17,842 nt of DNA from an uncultured Clostridia bacterium (GCA_948530865.1 CAOTKV010000021.1:15817-33658), one strand, 5' to 3'; numbered from the stretch's first letter, positions 1-6,389 are shown. Notes: generated from the letters alone by a model not told the origin. Program-made: numbers and translations.

Positions 1-701
1 TTTATTCCTTGAACTTTTTTTAATTCATCAGTAGTTAGTTCTCTATACTCTCCTTCAGCTAAATTGCTTGGCAATTTAAAATCTCCAATTTGAATTCGTT
101 TAAGTTCAAGAACTTTTGCCTTATAACAACCAAACATTCTCTTAATTTGATGATATTTACCTTCTGTTAATGTAACTTCTGCTGTATATTCTCCAGTTAT
201 TTTCAAAATTGATGGTTTACATTTAGAATCTATTAATTGAACTCCATTTTTAAAACCTTGAGCCATTTCCTCAGTAACTGGAATATCTATTGTTACATCA
301 TAAATTTTTTTTGAATCTTTTTTTGGTGACAATATACTATGTGCAAAATCTCCATCATCAGTTAATATCATTAAACCAGTTGTATCTTTATCTAATCTTC
401 CAACTGGAAAAAGATTTCTATTTCCATAATCTTTAGAAACAATATCTAATACTGTTGCCATTTTTCTATCCTCAGTAGCAGAAATATATCCTTTAGGTTT
501 ATTTAATACCAAATAGACCTTTTGTTTTACAATTAAATCTATTTCATTAACAGTTATTATATCTTTATCTATATCAATTTTAAAATCTGAATTTTTTACT
601 ATTTCTCCATTAACTTTAACTTTTTTCGACTTTACTAATTTTTTTACATCACTTCTACTATAATTACTTTGGTTTGAAATTATTTTATCTATTCTTTCCA
701 C
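1..701 (-). CDS. rsuA: 16S rRNA pseudouridine synthase, RsuA family (3' end beyond window)
   Basis: This protein probably converts a uridine in the small-subunit rRNA (U516 in E. coli numbering) to pseudouridine. At least 233 residues are visible. An N-terminal S4-type RNA-binding domain covers about residues 1-60, and the catalytic domain carries GRLDKDTTG at 101-109, where Asp104 is the expected catalytic residue. NKPKGY (67-72) and HQIKRMF (184-190) are further family motifs. The start is a GTG at 701, chosen because AAAGGGG lies just upstream and no ATG fits the S4 domain. E. coli RsuA is about 231 aa, so only the last few residues are missing at the window edge. A promoter lies between it and the upstream Spo0A-like gene, so it can be transcribed alone. 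The related RluB/RluE families share the motifs, so the exact target base is inferred. Confidence 0.9.
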   Translation of the reverse strand, partial: MERIDKIISNQSNYSRSDVKKLVKSKKVKVNGEIVKNSDFKIDIDKDIITVNEIDLIVKQKVYLVLNKPKGYISATEDRKMATVLDIVSKDYGNRNLFPVGRLDKDTTGLMILTDDGDFAHSILSPKKDSKKIYDVTIDIPVTEEMAQGFKNGVQLIDSKCKPSILKITGEYTAEVTLTEGKYHQIKRMFGCYKAKVLELKRIQIGDFKLPSNLAEGEYRELTTDELKKVQGI

Positions 702-729
702 TATTTTTCCCCTTTAGAAGATTTGTGTA

Positions 730-758
730 ATTATACCAAAATTAGCATTTTTCTACAA
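730..758 (-). promoter_or_regulatory. Sigma-A-type promoter of the rsuA-like gene
   Basis: On the minus strand TTGTAG (753-758) and a perfect TATAAT (730-735) are separated by 17 bp. The promoter starts a short leader of about 20 nt ahead of the GTG at 701. It was found by eye. Confidence 0.6.
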
Positions 759-764
759 GATATT

Positions 765-1109
765 TTACAATCTTTCTAATATTTTAAGAGCTATTCTTTT
801 TGCTCCTGGCTTTGAAAACTCATAATCACGTAAATATTCCCTTAAAACCTTTTCATCACAATCATAAAACATTTTATCAGTTGCATTTCTAATATTACAC
901 TTTACATTATTAGCAGATGTATTATATTTTTGAGCAACTATTGGATATATTTCATCTTCAAAATTACAGTCATTAGCCTTCTTTTGAAAAGATTTATATA
1001 ATATGTATATTGTTTCAATTAAATATGAAGTTCCTTTATAAGAAAAATTATAAACTATTTTTCCTAATTCTTTTTTTATTTTATTTTTTATGTTTTTTTC
1101 ATTTATCAT
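765..1109 (-). CDS. Stand-alone Spo0A C-terminal-like DNA-binding protein
   Basis: The 114-residue product matches the pattern of the Spo0A effector domain, the helical DNA-binding half of the sporulation master regulator. The match runs from GTSYLIETIYILY (26-38) through EDEIYPIVAQKYNT (51-64) to the recognition-helix region NNVKCNIRNATDKMF (67-81), followed by a KPGAKRIA tail. The receiver domain that Spo0A uses for phosphorylation is absent, so it cannot be switched on by the normal phosphorelay. An in-frame ATG at 1157 would add 16 residues but has no ribosome binding site. The ATG at 1109 has GGAGAA 8 nt upstream and is preferred. It is followed by rsuA, which has its own promoter. It is likely a transcription factor; its targets are unknown. 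Domain assignment is fairly sure, function is inferred. Confidence 0.75.
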   Translation of the reverse strand: MINEKNIKNKIKKELGKIVYNFSYKGTSYLIETIYILYKSFQKKANDCNFEDEIYPIVAQKYNTSANNVKCNIRNATDKMFYDCDEKVLREYLRDYEFSKPGAKRIALKILERL

Positions 1110-1270
1110 ATAACTTATTCTCCATTCATTTTTTTCCTTATATTTATAAATACCCATAAAAGCAAAAAAAGTTTCATTTTTTTTACTTTTTTATTATATA
1201 AGAATAAAAAATTGTAGTATTGTTACATAAAAAAGAAATTAATTTATTTTCAAATTTAATTAAATATAAA

Positions 1271-1312
1271 GCGCTCCCAATTGTCATATATAACATTAAC
1301 AATTGGGAGCGC
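1271..1312 (-). terminator. Perfect 14-bp hairpin, terminator of the 1329-1718 gene
   Basis: Arms 1271-1284 (GCGCTCCCAATTGT) and 1299-1312 are perfectly complementary around a 14-nt loop. The stem is much G+C-richer than its surroundings. On the minus strand the hairpin follows the stop at 1329 and leads into a loose T-rich stretch (TTTATATTTAATT), so termination is likely though the T-run is imperfect. Confidence 0.6.
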
Positions 1313-1328
1313 AAAACACAGAATACCG

Positions 1329-1718
1329 TTATTTAACTATTACATATGGTACCCCGCCAGGCAGAATAAACCAAAGTTCTCTTGGCATACAATATTCCAT
1401 CAACTTCAATCCGATTGACATACAAACGAGTAGCTCACAAATTGACTGTTCTCCAGTCCATTGTGTTCCATCTTTTGTCATGCAGATATTGAGAAATGTA
1501 TACCCCTGCCTAAACACTGTTGGAAGCTGTTCCAATAAATCTCCAATCAATTCTCTGTGCTCTTCAAGCCGTTGAGGGTGAAAACCAAACCTTCTTGTTA
1601 TCCCTTCAACTTCTATCCGATCAGTTGTGTTTTCTCCTTCCTCAAAAAGGCATTCCTGAAATGCTGTCCTTACAAGTTCAGACATATTTGATGCATTAAC
1701 AACGATGTTTTTCTCCAT
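1329..1718 (-). CDS. Unknown protein in G+C-richer DNA (129 aa)
   Basis: I do not recognise a named family. The product is a soluble, acidic 129-aa protein with no signal peptide or membrane segment. Notable stretches are the charged HPQRLEEHRELIGDLLEQL (47-65), a middle part reading GTQWTGEQSICELLVCMSIG, and a C-terminal ELWFILPGGVPYVIV. The start at 1718 has AGGAGG at ideal distance. The base composition is clearly richer in G and C than the flanking genes (codons such as CGG, CTG, GGC and GGG appear), as in the 6390-7136 gene. The gene has its own strong promoter and a private G+C-rich hairpin terminator. That self-contained layout and the composition suggest arrival by transfer. Function is open. 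Confidence 0.7.
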   Translation of the reverse strand: MEKNIVVNASNMSELVRTAFQECLFEEGENTTDRIEVEGITRRFGFHPQRLEEHRELIGDLLEQLPTVFRQGYTFLNICMTKDGTQWTGEQSICELLVCMSIGLKLMEYCMPRELWFILPGGVPYVIVK

Positions 1719-1767
1719 TAGCTTTTCCTCCTGATTATGATAACTATTTATAAAAGCAACTATATTT

Positions 1768-1796
1768 ATTATACATCAATTTACATAACATTGCAA
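1768..1796 (-). promoter_or_regulatory. Promoter of the 1329-1718 gene
   Basis: On the minus strand TTGCAA (1791-1796) and TATAAT (1768-1773) are 17 bp apart, about 50 bp upstream of the start codon. It lies between the NERD gene's terminator and the unknown gene, giving the latter independent expression. Confidence 0.65.
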
Positions 1797-1813
1797 ATTG
1801 GTTGTTTAGATAT

Positions 1814-1852
1814 AAAAAACATCTACACTTCAAAATGTTGTAGATGTTTTTT
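1814..1852 (-). terminator. Terminator after the NERD-HRDC gene
   Basis: Arms 1814-1827 and 1839-1852 form a 14-bp stem (core ACATCTACA) with an 11-nt loop. A-tracts and T-tracts at the ends make it work in either direction. Its edge overlaps the TGA stop of the NERD gene. Confidence 0.8.
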
Positions 1853-2874
1853 CAAGCATATATTTTTATTATATCTATAATTTCTTTTCCATATAACTTT
1901 AATTTTATACCTGTAAGTACTTTAGACAATTTTTCTATATCTTTAGGTAATATTTCTATCATCTTATCTAATTCTTTATTAGTAAAAATGTAATATGCTG
2001 GAATGTTTTTTTCTTTTGATTTACTTTTCCTAAAATCTATTAATTCTTTTTTTATAATTTCATTATTTATTTTTTTATTATCTATATTTAAAATATTACT
2101 TTTAAACCACTGTGTATTATTTTTCTTTATCCATTCTCTCAACTCATCTTCATAATTTCTATCTATATCATTATTATAATTTTGTAATAAACTATATGCT
2201 AATTCATGCATTTGCTTTTTATTAGAAAGTAAATCGTTATCAATAGTCTTTATATCATTTATTATATAATTTATTAAAGAATCTGAACGAATTACTTTTT
2301 CTTTAACATTTTTAGGAGCAAACTTAATATCTAATATATTTTTTGAATTAGCCATTATAACTAAAGGTCTATACCAATAATCTAGCTTTTTTTCTCTAAA
2401 TATCATATCTAATGCCCCAGAATTTCTTTTTTTCCAAGCTTTCTTAAATACTTCTATATGTCTTTCAGCTTGTCTTAGTGGAGAATATATGCCTTCTTTT
2501 ATCTTCCTATTACCATAATAATATTCTCTTATAAATTCCCCTCTATTATTTATAGTTATATTTCCAATAAGATTTTTACATTCTACAAAGTAAACAAAAC
2601 CTGGTGTTATAATAATATAATCAATTTGAGCTTTAATATCATCAACCTCTATATTTATATCATGTAAAACATACATTCCAATATTAGAGTTTTTTAACTC
2701 AAACTCTATTTCCTTTTCACCTTTCAAACCTAGCTCACAAAGTTTTAATTTTTGCATTATTTTTTCATTACTTGGAAATTCTGAATTTATTTTTTTCAAT
2801 GCATTAATTTGATATTCTAATTCACTATCTCTTTTATAAAAAACTGTATCTGTAAATTTTTGAAATATCGCCAT
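1852..2874 (-). CDS. NERD nuclease-related domain protein with C-terminal HRDC domain
   Basis: The 340-aa protein joins two nucleic-acid domains. The NERD domain (about 49-150) shows the PD-(D/E)XK-like nuclease pattern: GxxGE near 49-53, QIDYIII with Asp85, VECKN with Glu98 and Lys100, and a conserved Gln135 in SPLRQAERH. The C-terminal part (about 276-337) fits an HRDC helicase/RNase D accessory domain: LIDFRKSKSKEKNIPAYYIF, then a P at 310 and KLYGKEIIDII. No helicase or kinase motifs are present. The start at 2874 follows AAGGAATATT. It lies 23 bp behind the lipoprotein gene on the same strand, so the two are probably co-transcribed from the promoter at 3559-3587. A DNA-cleaving or DNA-binding role is inferred from the domains; the substrate is unknown. 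Confidence 0.8.
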   Translation of the reverse strand: MAIFQKFTDTVFYKRDSELEYQINALKKINSEFPSNEKIMQKLKLCELGLKGEKEIEFELKNSNIGMYVLHDINIEVDDIKAQIDYIIITPGFVYFVECKNLIGNITINNRGEFIREYYYGNRKIKEGIYSPLRQAERHIEVFKKAWKKRNSGALDMIFREKKLDYWYRPLVIMANSKNILDIKFAPKNVKEKVIRSDSLINYIINDIKTIDNDLLSNKKQMHELAYSLLQNYNNDIDRNYEDELREWIKKNNTQWFKSNILNIDNKKINNEIIKKELIDFRKSKSKEKNIPAYYIFTNKELDKMIEILPKDIEKLSKVLTGIKLKLYGKEIIDIIKIYA

Positions 2875-2897
2875 AATATTCCTTTCCCCATATATTT

Positions 2898-3512
2898 CTA
2901 TTCTTTATTATTTAAATCTTTTGAATTTGATTCTGATATAATATCTCCTGTTTCTGCATTTACATAACTAATATGAATATTATCTACTTCTTTTCCTTCA
3001 AAAATCGAATACATTCCTCCATACATATACAATGATAATATTATCATTGATTCACTTAAATCTAATTTTTCATGTGTTGTTGTTATAGTAAAATCAGTAA
3101 AATTATCATTTGTCTTTATATCTGTTATCGCTTGATAGTCTTCGCTTTCAACTATATCTTGTAAAGCTGTATTTATAGTATCAGACATTTCTTTAAGTAA
3201 TTTCTTGTGTTGACTTTTTGTCATAACATATGTTGCTGTTCCATCTTCATTTAAAGTTATTTCCTTATACCCTTCCTCTTTAGCAACAGTATCTAATTCT
3301 TCTTGAGTTTTATTTTCTAAAAATTCTGCAGGTATTGTTAATTTAACATCAAAAATATTCTCATCAACATCTATATTTCCTAAACTCTCTAACTCTGTAA
3401 TATTACCTTTATCTTCCTTTAGTTCACTATTTTTATTTGAACATCCTGCAAAAACAATTAGTATTGATGTTAATATAATTCCAATTAACATTAATGAAAT
3501 TAATTTTTTCAT
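2898..3512 (-). CDS. Predicted lipoprotein of unknown function
   Basis: The 204-aa product begins with a typical lipoprotein signal: KK, then a hydrophobic stretch and a lipobox ending VFAGC, with the lipidated Cys at position 24. Phe at -3 is less usual than Leu but tolerated. The mature part is acidic and carries no domain I can name; it includes DGTATYVMTKSQHKKLLKE and a region beginning DNFTDFTITTTHEK. An earlier in-frame ATG at 3560 is rejected because it would put 16 charged residues ahead of the signal peptide. The ATG at 3512 has GGGGGA just upstream. It is the first gene of a probable two-gene unit with the NERD-HRDC protein. It is expected on the outer face of the membrane. Confidence 0.8.
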   Translation of the reverse strand: MKKLISLMLIGIILTSILIVFAGCSNKNSELKEDKGNITELESLGNIDVDENIFDVKLTIPAEFLENKTQEELDTVAKEEGYKEITLNEDGTATYVMTKSQHKKLLKEMSDTINTALQDIVESEDYQAITDIKTNDNFTDFTITTTHEKLDLSESMIILSLYMYGGMYSIFEGKEVDNIHISYVNAETGDIISESNSKDLNNKE

Positions 3513-3558
3513 ACAAAATCCCCCTTTTATCCTCATATAAAATTTATATTTCGACATC

Positions 3559-3587
3559 ATTTTATCATCTACTAAATATTTTTACAA
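3559..3587 (-). promoter_or_regulatory. Promoter of the lipoprotein-NERD unit, with a 0A-box-like heptamer
   Basis: On the minus strand TTGTAA (3582-3587) and TAAAAT (3559-3564) are 17 bp apart. Just downstream, over the expected transcription start, lies TGTCGAA (3550-3556), identical to the core Spo0A box. One chance copy of such a heptamer is expected in a window this size, so its significance is uncertain. Confidence 0.6.
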
Positions 3588-3626
3588 TAAATAATAGTTT
3601 ATTTCTTACTACATTTATTTTTCATA

Positions 3627-3655
3627 TTGTAAATTAATATAATCTGTTTTATAAT
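3627..3655 (+). promoter_or_regulatory. Plus-strand promoter of the predicted small RNA
   Basis: TTGTAA (3627-3632) and a perfect TATAAT (3650-3655) are 17 bp apart on the plus strand. No coding gene follows. A strong terminator begins about 50 bp past the expected start near 3662. It is divergent from the lipoprotein promoter. Confidence 0.6.
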
Positions 3656-3661
3656 TAGACC

Positions 3662-3748
3662 AATTCTTTTCATAAAGGTAAAAAAGAAGACATAACAGAG
3701 GATTAGTCCTCAAAAAGAACTGTTACTGCAATAACAGTTCTTTTTTTT
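3662..3748 (+). ncRNA. Predicted small non-coding RNA, about 87 nt
   Basis: The interval between a good promoter and a strong terminator carries no ATG-initiated ORF but can fold into three hairpins. The first is TTCTTTT (3664-3670) with AAAAGAA (3682-3688), with an AAAGG-containing loop. The second is GAGGA (3698-3702) with TCCTC (3707-3711), loop TTAG. The third is the terminator at 3712-3745 followed by T8. It matches no RNA family I recognise. The 363-bp gap between the coding genes (3513-3875) holds only this unit, the lipoprotein promoter and a second, minus-strand terminator. The call rests on promoter, structure and terminator alone. Confidence 0.45.
3712..3748 (+). terminator. Terminator of the predicted small RNA
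   Basis: A 14-bp stem (3712-3725 with 3732-3745, core AGAACTGTTA), loop CTGCAA, and a run of eight T on the plus strand. Its A-rich left flank would also allow termination on the minus strand. Confidence 0.85.
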
Positions 3749-3756
3749 ATAAAAAA

Positions 3757-3784
3757 AGAACTAAATGCTGCAACATTTAGTTCT
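3757..3784 (-). terminator. Terminator downstream of the HAD phosphatase unit
   Basis: Arms 3757-3767 and 3774-3784 form an 11-bp stem (AGAACTAAATG) around loop CTGCAA, followed by T7 on the minus strand (3751-3757). It ends transcripts from 4903-3876. The loop and the first bases of the stem are the same as in the neighbouring terminator at 3712-3748. Confidence 0.8.
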
Positions 3785-3875
3785 GGTGTCTTTAATGCTT
3801 CATTTGACACTTAATTTGTAATATAATTATACTACTTTTTCAAATAAATTTCTTTATGCATATTTTTAAACAGAA

Positions 3876-4196
3876 TTACTTAAGAATTTCTATTTTCTCA
3901 ATATCTTTGTCTACTTCTATTAAAATTAATTTTCCAGTTATATCATATGTTGTAATATAAATGAATGCTAATGATTTCTCATTAAAATATGTATCATCAT
4001 ATTTATTTGAATCTAGTTTTTCTTTTGCAATATTATCTAAAGTTGAATCCTCTTTTAGACTATTATATTCATCAACATTTTTAATAATTTTACTTTCAAA
4101 ATTAGATATATATCCATTATATATTACCTCATATTCTGAAATTTCACCCTTTTTAACATCTTTTATTTCTTCACTTACTGAAGTATTTTCTTTCAT
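3876..4196 (-). CDS. Small protein resembling a signal-less lipoprotein remnant
   Basis: The 106-aa product is highly charged. It looks like the mature part of an exported protein: a polar linker (KENTSVSEEIKDVKKGE), then VDEYNSLKEDS and DDTYFNEKSLAFIYITT. The YNSL...YDDTYFNEKSL pattern is faintly like the PrcB C-terminal-type fold, but that is a weak guess. No signal peptide or lipobox precedes it, and there is no Shine-Dalgarno sequence. The start lies only 8 bp after the stop of the HAD gene. It is either translated by coupling to that gene or is an N-terminally deleted remnant of a lipoprotein. The C-terminus also ends early for such a fold. Confidence 0.45.
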   Translation of the reverse strand: MKENTSVSEEIKDVKKGEISEYEVIYNGYISNFESKIIKNVDEYNSLKEDSTLDNIAKEKLDSNKYDDTYFNEKSLAFIYITTYDITGKLILIEVDKDIEKIEILK

Positions 4197-4204
4197 ATCA
4201 TTTA

Positions 4205-4903
4205 TTATAATAATTCTTTTAATTCAATTAAATTTGCAATTTGATAATATGGAATAATTTCAGTGTGGTTTTCATTGTTTTTAGGATTGTACCAAATAGC
4301 TTTTATATTAGCATTGTTAGCACCATTTATATCTTTTTCCAAACTATCTCCAATCATAATTACTTCATTTGACTTTATATTTATTCTATTTAATAGTATA
4401 TTAAATATTTCTGGATTAGGTTTACCACTATTTACTTCTTCTGAAACAATAATATCAGAAATATATTTTGCTATTTCACTATTATTAATTCGTGGTTTTT
4501 GCAATTTAACCAAACCATTTGTAACTATACACAATTTATAATTTTTGTCATACAAATATTTTATTATATCATATGCATTTTCTATTAAAGCTACTGAATT
4601 TGATAGTCCATATTGAAATAACTCATTTGCTTTTTTATAATTGCTATAACTTAAACCTATTTGATTAAATAGTTCTTTAAATCTATATTCTGGTATATCT
4701 TCTTTTGGAACAGTATTTGAATTGTTTCTAACACTATTCCATAACTTTTTATCTAAAGGTCTAAATATATCTTGATACTCTTCTTTATATTCTTCTCCTA
4801 TTTTATTAAATAAATATATCAATGCTTCTTTTTCACTTTGCTTATGGTCTAATATTGTATCATCTGCATCAAAAAATACTGCCTTTATATTATCCAGTTC
4901 CAT
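4205..4903 (-). CDS. HAD-family phosphatase, YjjG-like nucleotidase
   Basis: This is a 232-aa cytosolic HAD hydrolase. Motif I is FFDADDT with nucleophile Asp12 and acid/base Asp14. Motif II is the Thr128 of VTNG, motif III is Lys161 in SGKPNPEIF, and motif IV is GDSLEKD (185-191). The cap after motif I is helical. The order VTNG...SEEVNSGKPNPEIF and the overall length agree with the YjjG/YfnB group, which dephosphorylates pyrimidine nucleoside monophosphates, including non-canonical ones. The true substrate cannot be read from sequence. AAAGGAG lies 7 nt before the ATG at 4903. The promoter overlaps a perfect inverted repeat, hinting at repression. The 3876-4196 ORF follows in the same transcript. 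Confidence 0.85.
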   Translation of the reverse strand: MELDNIKAVFFDADDTILDHKQSEKEALIYLFNKIGEEYKEEYQDIFRPLDKKLWNSVRNNSNTVPKEDIPEYRFKELFNQIGLSYSNYKKANELFQYGLSNSVALIENAYDIIKYLYDKNYKLCIVTNGLVKLQKPRINNSEIAKYISDIIVSEEVNSGKPNPEIFNILLNRINIKSNEVIMIGDSLEKDINGANNANIKAIWYNPKNNENHTEIIPYYQIANLIELKELL

Positions 4904-4930
4904 AACTATCTCCTTTAAATATTTTTTAAA

Positions 4931-4981
4931 ATACTATCATATAATTACTTATTTATCAACTTGCATTGATAAATAAGTAAT
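4931..4981 (-). promoter_or_regulatory. HAD gene promoter overlapped by a perfect 15-bp inverted repeat
   Basis: On the minus strand TTGATA (4954-4959) and TAGTAT (4931-4936) are 17 bp apart. A perfect inverted repeat has arms 4944-4958 and 4967-4981 (ATTACTTATTTATCA and its complement) with an 8-nt loop. It covers the -35 box and much of the spacer. It has no T-run, so it reads as an operator rather than a terminator. Confidence 0.5.
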
Positions 4982-5013
4982 GTTGATGTATTAAATTATT
5001 TTTCAATTAACTA

Positions 5014-5043
5014 TTGACAATACAAATATAATTGTGTTAAGAT
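5014..5043 (+). promoter_or_regulatory. Promoter of tRNA-Leu
   Basis: A perfect TTGACA (5014-5019) is followed after 18 bp by TAAGAT (5038-5043) on the plus strand, about 36 bp before the tRNA. Confidence 0.6.
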
Positions 5044-5079
5044 AATTACTGTTGATACACAAATTAAATATTAACATAT

Positions 5080-5162
5080 GCGGATGTGGCGGAACTGGCA
5101 GACGCGCTAGACTTAGGATCTAGTGGGAGACCGTGGGGGTTCAAGTCCTCTCATCCGCACCA
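5080..5162 (+). tRNA. tRNA-Leu (anticodon UAG)
   Basis: The acceptor arm GCGGATG (5080-5086) pairs with CATCCGC (5152-5158), followed by discriminator A and an encoded CCA. The anticodon stem CTAGA/TCTAG encloses the loop CTTAGGA, giving anticodon TAG, which reads CUA leucine codons. A long variable arm (TGGGAGACCGTGGG region) is typical of leucine tRNAs, and GGTTCAAGTCC forms the T arm. The length is 83 nt. It is transcribed alone between its own promoter and terminator. Confidence 0.97.
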
Positions 5163-5165
5163 AAG

Positions 5166-5193
5166 AAAGATTCACTTTAGTGAATCTTTTTTT
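5166..5193 (+). terminator. Terminator of tRNA-Leu
   Basis: The stem AAAGATTCACT (5166-5176) with AGTGAATCTTT (5179-5189) is followed by a run of T. It lies 3 nt past the tRNA CCA. Confidence 0.85.
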
Positions 5194-5220
5194 GTATCTT
5201 ACAAACATATTATATAAAAA

Positions 5221-5258
5221 TAAAGTGCAGTCAATGTTTTAATAAAGACTGCACTTTA
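5221..5258 (-). terminator. Terminator of the DUF1385-like gene
   Basis: Perfect 12-bp arms TAAAGTGCAGTC (5221-5232) and 5247-5258 with a 14-nt loop are followed on the minus strand by TTTTTATA. Confidence 0.75.
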
Positions 5259-5280
5259 TAGAATTGTTAGTTTAGCAATT

Positions 5281-6192
5281 CTAATTATTAACTTTTAGAT
5301 ATTTTTTCCAGAAAATATCCTCATTCTCATTATAGAACTCAGGATAAACCACTTGTAACCATGATTTTGCGACAGAATATGCCAAAATGATATCTCTATC
5401 TTTAACTTTACTGGTTGTATTAGTACATTGTGCAATATTTGTTAATACTTTTTTTATGAGCTTAATTATAAAGTTTAATGCACCATACTTTGTAATTGCT
5501 TTTCCAACCACAAACTTTACAAGATAGTAAGTAGATAAAAACACAATTGCATTTGTTAGAGAATTAGAAGAAAAATGTGATACAATTATACTAACAATGA
5601 CTGTAAAAATAGTTGTGACTATGCTCTGTATAAGTTCTTCTGCAATTCCTTTAATTATTTCTCTGCTGCCACATTTTTGAGAAAACCTTGAAGATTTTTT
5701 TGCTTCCTCAATATTCTTTGGTAATCTTTTATTAATTTCAAGAAAGTTTACCATCATATGTTCAGCAGAATGTTTGCTTTTTATTGCAGGATCAGTATCC
5801 ATAGTTTCTATTATAACAACATTTACAATAGCAATTACGAAATATATAATATTCATAATAATTAAAAATATTAAAATGTTGTCTATTATTTTGCTTAAAT
5901 AAAACAAGCCTATAAAACCTAAGATTGAAATTACCATAATTATAGAGAATAATTTTATAAGCTCTCTTAAATTTTCCCTAATTATAGAAATTTTGCTTTT
6001 TTTGTTGCCCTCTTCTGCTTTTTCTTCTTCTAAGCTAATTGTATAACCTTCTTCACATTCAACAGCTGTAAGATATTGCATATCATTAAGATAAAACCTT
6101 ATTTCATTTTGTAAGCTAGTTGCATGAAAAACTACAAGTTTTTCTGGGTCATTAGATTTAAAAATTGATTTTACTTTATTCTGTTCTTCCAT
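5281..6192 (-). CDS. DUF1385 (YqhQ)-like membrane protein
   Basis: The 303-aa protein has a soluble N-terminal part of about 75 residues. Hydrophobic segments follow at about 80-100, 106-128, 187-207 and 210-230. Between the second and third lies HSAEHMMVNFLE (141-152), then SRFSQKCGSR (168-177). This spacing mirrors the HxAEH...RCGT signature of DUF1385/YqhQ membrane proteins, where the His/Glu cluster is thought to bind metal. The rest is diverged, and the N-terminal half is not one I know from YqhQ. The start at 6192 has GGAGG 8 nt upstream; a TTG start five codons earlier would overlap that site and is rejected. A terminator follows. The family link is by motif only; the role is unknown. 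Confidence 0.65.
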   Translation of the reverse strand: MEEQNKVKSIFKSNDPEKLVVFHATSLQNEIRFYLNDMQYLTAVECEEGYTISLEEEKAEEGNKKSKISIIRENLRELIKLFSIIMVISILGFIGLFYLSKIIDNILIFLIIMNIIYFVIAIVNVVIIETMDTDPAIKSKHSAEHMMVNFLEINKRLPKNIEEAKKSSRFSQKCGSREIIKGIAEELIQSIVTTIFTVIVSIIVSHFSSNSLTNAIVFLSTYYLVKFVVGKAITKYGALNFIIKLIKKVLTNIAQCTNTTSKVKDRDIILAYSVAKSWLQVVYPEFYNENEDIFWKKYLKVNN

Positions 6193-6307
6193 TTTTATTA
6201 CCTCCAATGTAACATAAGTTAATATCTTTATAATTCCATTTAGAATACCGCTCTTATTATATTATACTTTACATAAAATTATAAATTTAAAAAATATATA
6301 GAACAAC

Positions 6308-6337
6308 AAAAGACTTCACAAATAAGTGAAGTCTTTT
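6308..6337 (-). terminator. Terminator of the 6390-7136 gene
   Basis: Perfect 12-bp stem AAAAGACTTCAC (6308-6319) with 6326-6337, loop AAATAA, then TTTTGTTGTT on the minus strand. Confidence 0.75.
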
Positions 6338-6389
6338 GCCTAGATTAGACTAATGAAATCTTTTCTAGTAAAATTGAATACTGCTGTTT

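Noticed and set aside
1110..1157. N-terminal extension of the Spo0A-like protein to the ATG at 1157
   Set aside because: No ribosome site precedes it and the added residues do not belong to the domain.
1303..1575. Open frame on the plus strand opposite the 129-aa gene
   Set aside because: It runs antisense to a gene with a good promoter, ribosome site and terminator, and has no ribosome site of its own.
3786..3819. A second small RNA on the minus strand between a TATAAT at 3826-3831 and the terminator at 3757-3784
   Set aside because: There is a small GTGTC/GACAC hairpin and a -10 box, but no acceptable -35, so it is better read as the 3' end of the HAD transcript.
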